The translations under genes and the position numbers were made by a program. Below are positions 27,633 to 29,034 of a stretch of 29,034 bases of DNA, in pieces (within the stretch, counting starts at the first letter, position 1; the number at the start of each line of letters is the position of its first letter). Under the pieces are notes generated by a model. The model ran no database searches and was not told where the DNA came from. It saw nothing but the letters and a program-made list of their open reading frames with translations. Origin of the DNA: Chara braunii (taxonomy: Eukaryota > Streptophyta > Charophyceae > Charales > Characeae); the NCBI GenBank assembly GCA_003427395.1, contig BFEA01000117.1:2922773-2951806 (forward strand), written 5' to 3'.

Positions 27633-27650
27633 CTTCGTTTCTTCTTTTTT

Positions 27651-27866
27651 TCTTTTTCAATCTTATTTTTCAACTTAGTTAGGGGATGCTCTAGGAGAAA
27701 AGGGAGAAAAAAGACAGGCTTCAGAAGACCGCGTGGTAACACGTAATTTTTGTATCCTCGTCACCTTTTCTTCCTATCCCTCCCTCCCCCCTTACTCTCT
27801 TCCAATCACCGTATCTTCCCCCTTATTAGATTCAGAGAGGCCACTAGCCCAATGCTATTGCTGTGG
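27651..27866. other. No gene recognised (flank of LINE-C)
   Basis: Pyrimidine-rich near 27770-27800. It probably contains the 5' untranslated start of LINE-C and the target flank. No target duplication was identified. Confidence 0.4.
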
Positions 27867-27968
27867 CCAGTATTGTAGAAAAAGCCGAAGGCCTTGTACG
27901 CTAAAATCAAGTTGAACCAGTATTGTAGAAAAAAAAACAATGGCCTTGTACGCTAAAACCAAGCTGAA
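27867..27968. repeat. About 51-bp tandem duplication
   Basis: Two units, at 27867-27916 and 27917-27968, share CCAGTATTGTAGAAAA and GGCCTTGTACGCTAAAA. Confidence 0.9.
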
Positions 27969-27979
27969 CCGAAGAATCC

Positions 27980-28360
27980 AAGATGATGGTGATGCTGATG
28001 AAAAAGTGAATTTCCTTGTACACTAGTTCCGAGCTACAACCGAAGATGATGATGATACAAAGATGATGCTGATGATGATGAAGAAAAACCAAGATGATAA
28101 TGACGATGGATCCGCATTGCATTCCTTCATTCACCCACCGTAAAACACTCGTCAAATAACTCGTATTTCACAGCAAAACTGTATCACCAGATCCTACACA
28201 TCTCTGCCCAAATATCCTGGCCTCCTAGTTGATAATGCTGATAATGAAGATGACGATGACAATGTTTACATTTTTGTCATTCATCCAACCTATGATGATG
28301 AGACAGAGATGATGCTGATGATGATGATGAAGAAAAACCAAGATGATAATGACGATGATC
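27980..28360. repeat. GAT-rich minisatellite with a 50-bp direct repeat
   Basis: Interspersed GAT/GATGAT runs. The block AGATGATGCTGATGATGATG, then AAGAAAAACCAAGATGATAA, then TGACGATG, occurs at 28061-28109 and again at about 28307-28358. CTGATGA strings here belong to the GAT repeat and are not ribozyme cores. Confidence 0.85.
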
Positions 28361-28373
28361 TCCTCACCCCCCC

Positions 28374-28560
28374 CTCTTTCCTTAGCCGCGTGGAGGGTGA
28401 CGTTTGTCGCACCTAATGGCGCACAAGGTGTGACTCTCCTCCAACCCCCTTCTTTCCCCTAGCCACGTGGAGGGTGACGTCTAGCACCTAATGATACGCG
28501 AAGCGTGACTCTCCTCCACCCCCCTTCTTTCCCCTAGTTTCTCGCACGTAATGGCGCGCG
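28374..28560. repeat. About 75-bp tandem repeat, 2.5 copies
   Basis: Units start near 28374, 28451 and 28526 with CTTTCC(CC)TAG. The first two share CGTGGAGGGTGACGT and GTGACTCTCCTCCA. The last is cut short by a GCACGTAATGGCGCGCG end. Confidence 0.85.
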
Positions 28561-29034
28561 CACTTCTGCATCAACGCCCAGGCCACGTGTACAAATATCC
28601 ATCTAATGACAAGAAGATAACGATGATGATGATGATGTTTGATGGTCCTTCCAATACACTTCTTTCGCGCGCCTTATGTTGTGTGCTCCTCTGCATCGAT
28701 GCCCTGTCCACATGCACTATAACCAGATACTGATGGTGATGGTGATGGTGATGATGAGGGAAAAGGTAGCCATATGGCCAATAACACTTTTCTCTCTCGC
28801 CTACTGATGTGTGTTCTTCTGCATCGATGCCCTGGCAGCGTGCATAGAAACCCAGATGATGATGATGGTTTCCCGGTAGAGGGAGAAGATAACCACGTGG
28901 CCGACTGTACTTCGGCTGTATTTCTTTCCCACGCGTAGTGGAATCAAGATGATAATGATGATGAACCCAAATGTTGATGATGATTTCCCCGTAGAGGGAG
29001 AAGGTAGCCACGTGGCCGATTGTACTTCGACTGT
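28561..29034. repeat. Higher-order satellite with GAT runs
   Basis: Units of about 120-150 bp pair a CTTCTGCATCGATGCCCTG-like block (28562, 28690, 28818) with GAT runs. A 58-bp block (CGGTAGAGGGAGAAGATAAC, then CACGTGGCCGA) occurs at 28861-28919 and 28977-29034, reaching the window edge. ORFs are repeat translations. Confidence 0.85.

Larger units (their letters stand above)
19960..27650 (-). mobile_element. LINE-C: near full-length dead L1-type retrotransposon
   Basis: On the minus strand ORF1 (27632 to 24669) is followed by ORF2 from about 24642, with endonuclease, linker, reverse transcriptase and C-terminal zinc finger in order, ending near 19960-19990 at a short poly-T (19982-19989) on the plus strand. 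At about 7.7 kb it matches the size of a complete element. Many nonsense codons and at least one ORF2 frameshift show it is dead. Domain order and motifs match LINE-A, but the proteins differ, so they are different families. Confidence 0.9.

Noticed and set aside
27985-28330. CTGATGA strings as extra hammerhead cores
   Set aside because: They arise from GAT repeats. No stem II and no GAAA follow.

Overview
The window looks like nuclear DNA of a plant-lineage eukaryote, most probably a streptophyte alga or a similar repeat-rich green organism. This is an inference. The only clearly intact gene is a 159-residue plant-type eIF5A. Around it are degraded non-LTR retrotransposons with plant-style C-terminal zinc motifs, tRNA-derived repeats, a hAT-type MITE, many microsatellites and an assembly gap. 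Almost everything else is mobile-element debris or satellite DNA.

Layout. From 296 to 4280 a minus-strand LINE (LINE-A) runs ORF1, endonuclease, then a truncated reverse transcriptase, broken by an AT-rich fold-back insertion at 978-1433. From 4281 to about 5990 the 3' end of a second minus-strand LINE (LINE-B) abuts it through a poly(A) tail. From 5990 to 7760 is GC-richer DNA with no convincing gene, a possible SINE head and a 66-bp tandem repeat. From 7980 to 11560 is the eIF5A locus: a (GA)n and (CAG)11 leader, an intronless CDS at 8362-8841, then about 2.7 kb of G-over-C-biased sequence with (GA)n, poly-G and alternating TGCA/ACGT minisatellites.

From 11808 to 17990 is the most interesting part. 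It is a mosaic of one repeat family in both orientations. It combines (i) an R unit carrying a hammerhead ribozyme motif followed by a second conserved hairpin, (ii) (TA)n tracts, and (iii) an M unit that is the 3' untranslated end of a coding element. The longest copy of that coding element (minus strand, 16619-17578) encodes a Josephin-type cysteine protease domain followed, after one in-frame TAG, by two RING-like zinc modules. One R copy (13813-13870) folds as a complete type III hammerhead ribozyme on inspection. I suggest that the R, TA and M units and the Josephin-RING gene belong to one ribozyme-bearing mobile element that may be undescribed.

From 18000 to 19970 are tRNA-like sequences and small repeats. 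From about 19960 to 27650 is a near full-length but dead minus-strand LINE (LINE-C). Its ORF1 frame stays open for 988 codons apart from stop codons, and its ORF2 carries endonuclease, reverse transcriptase and a zinc-finger tail. From 27860 to the end is GAT-rich minisatellite DNA.
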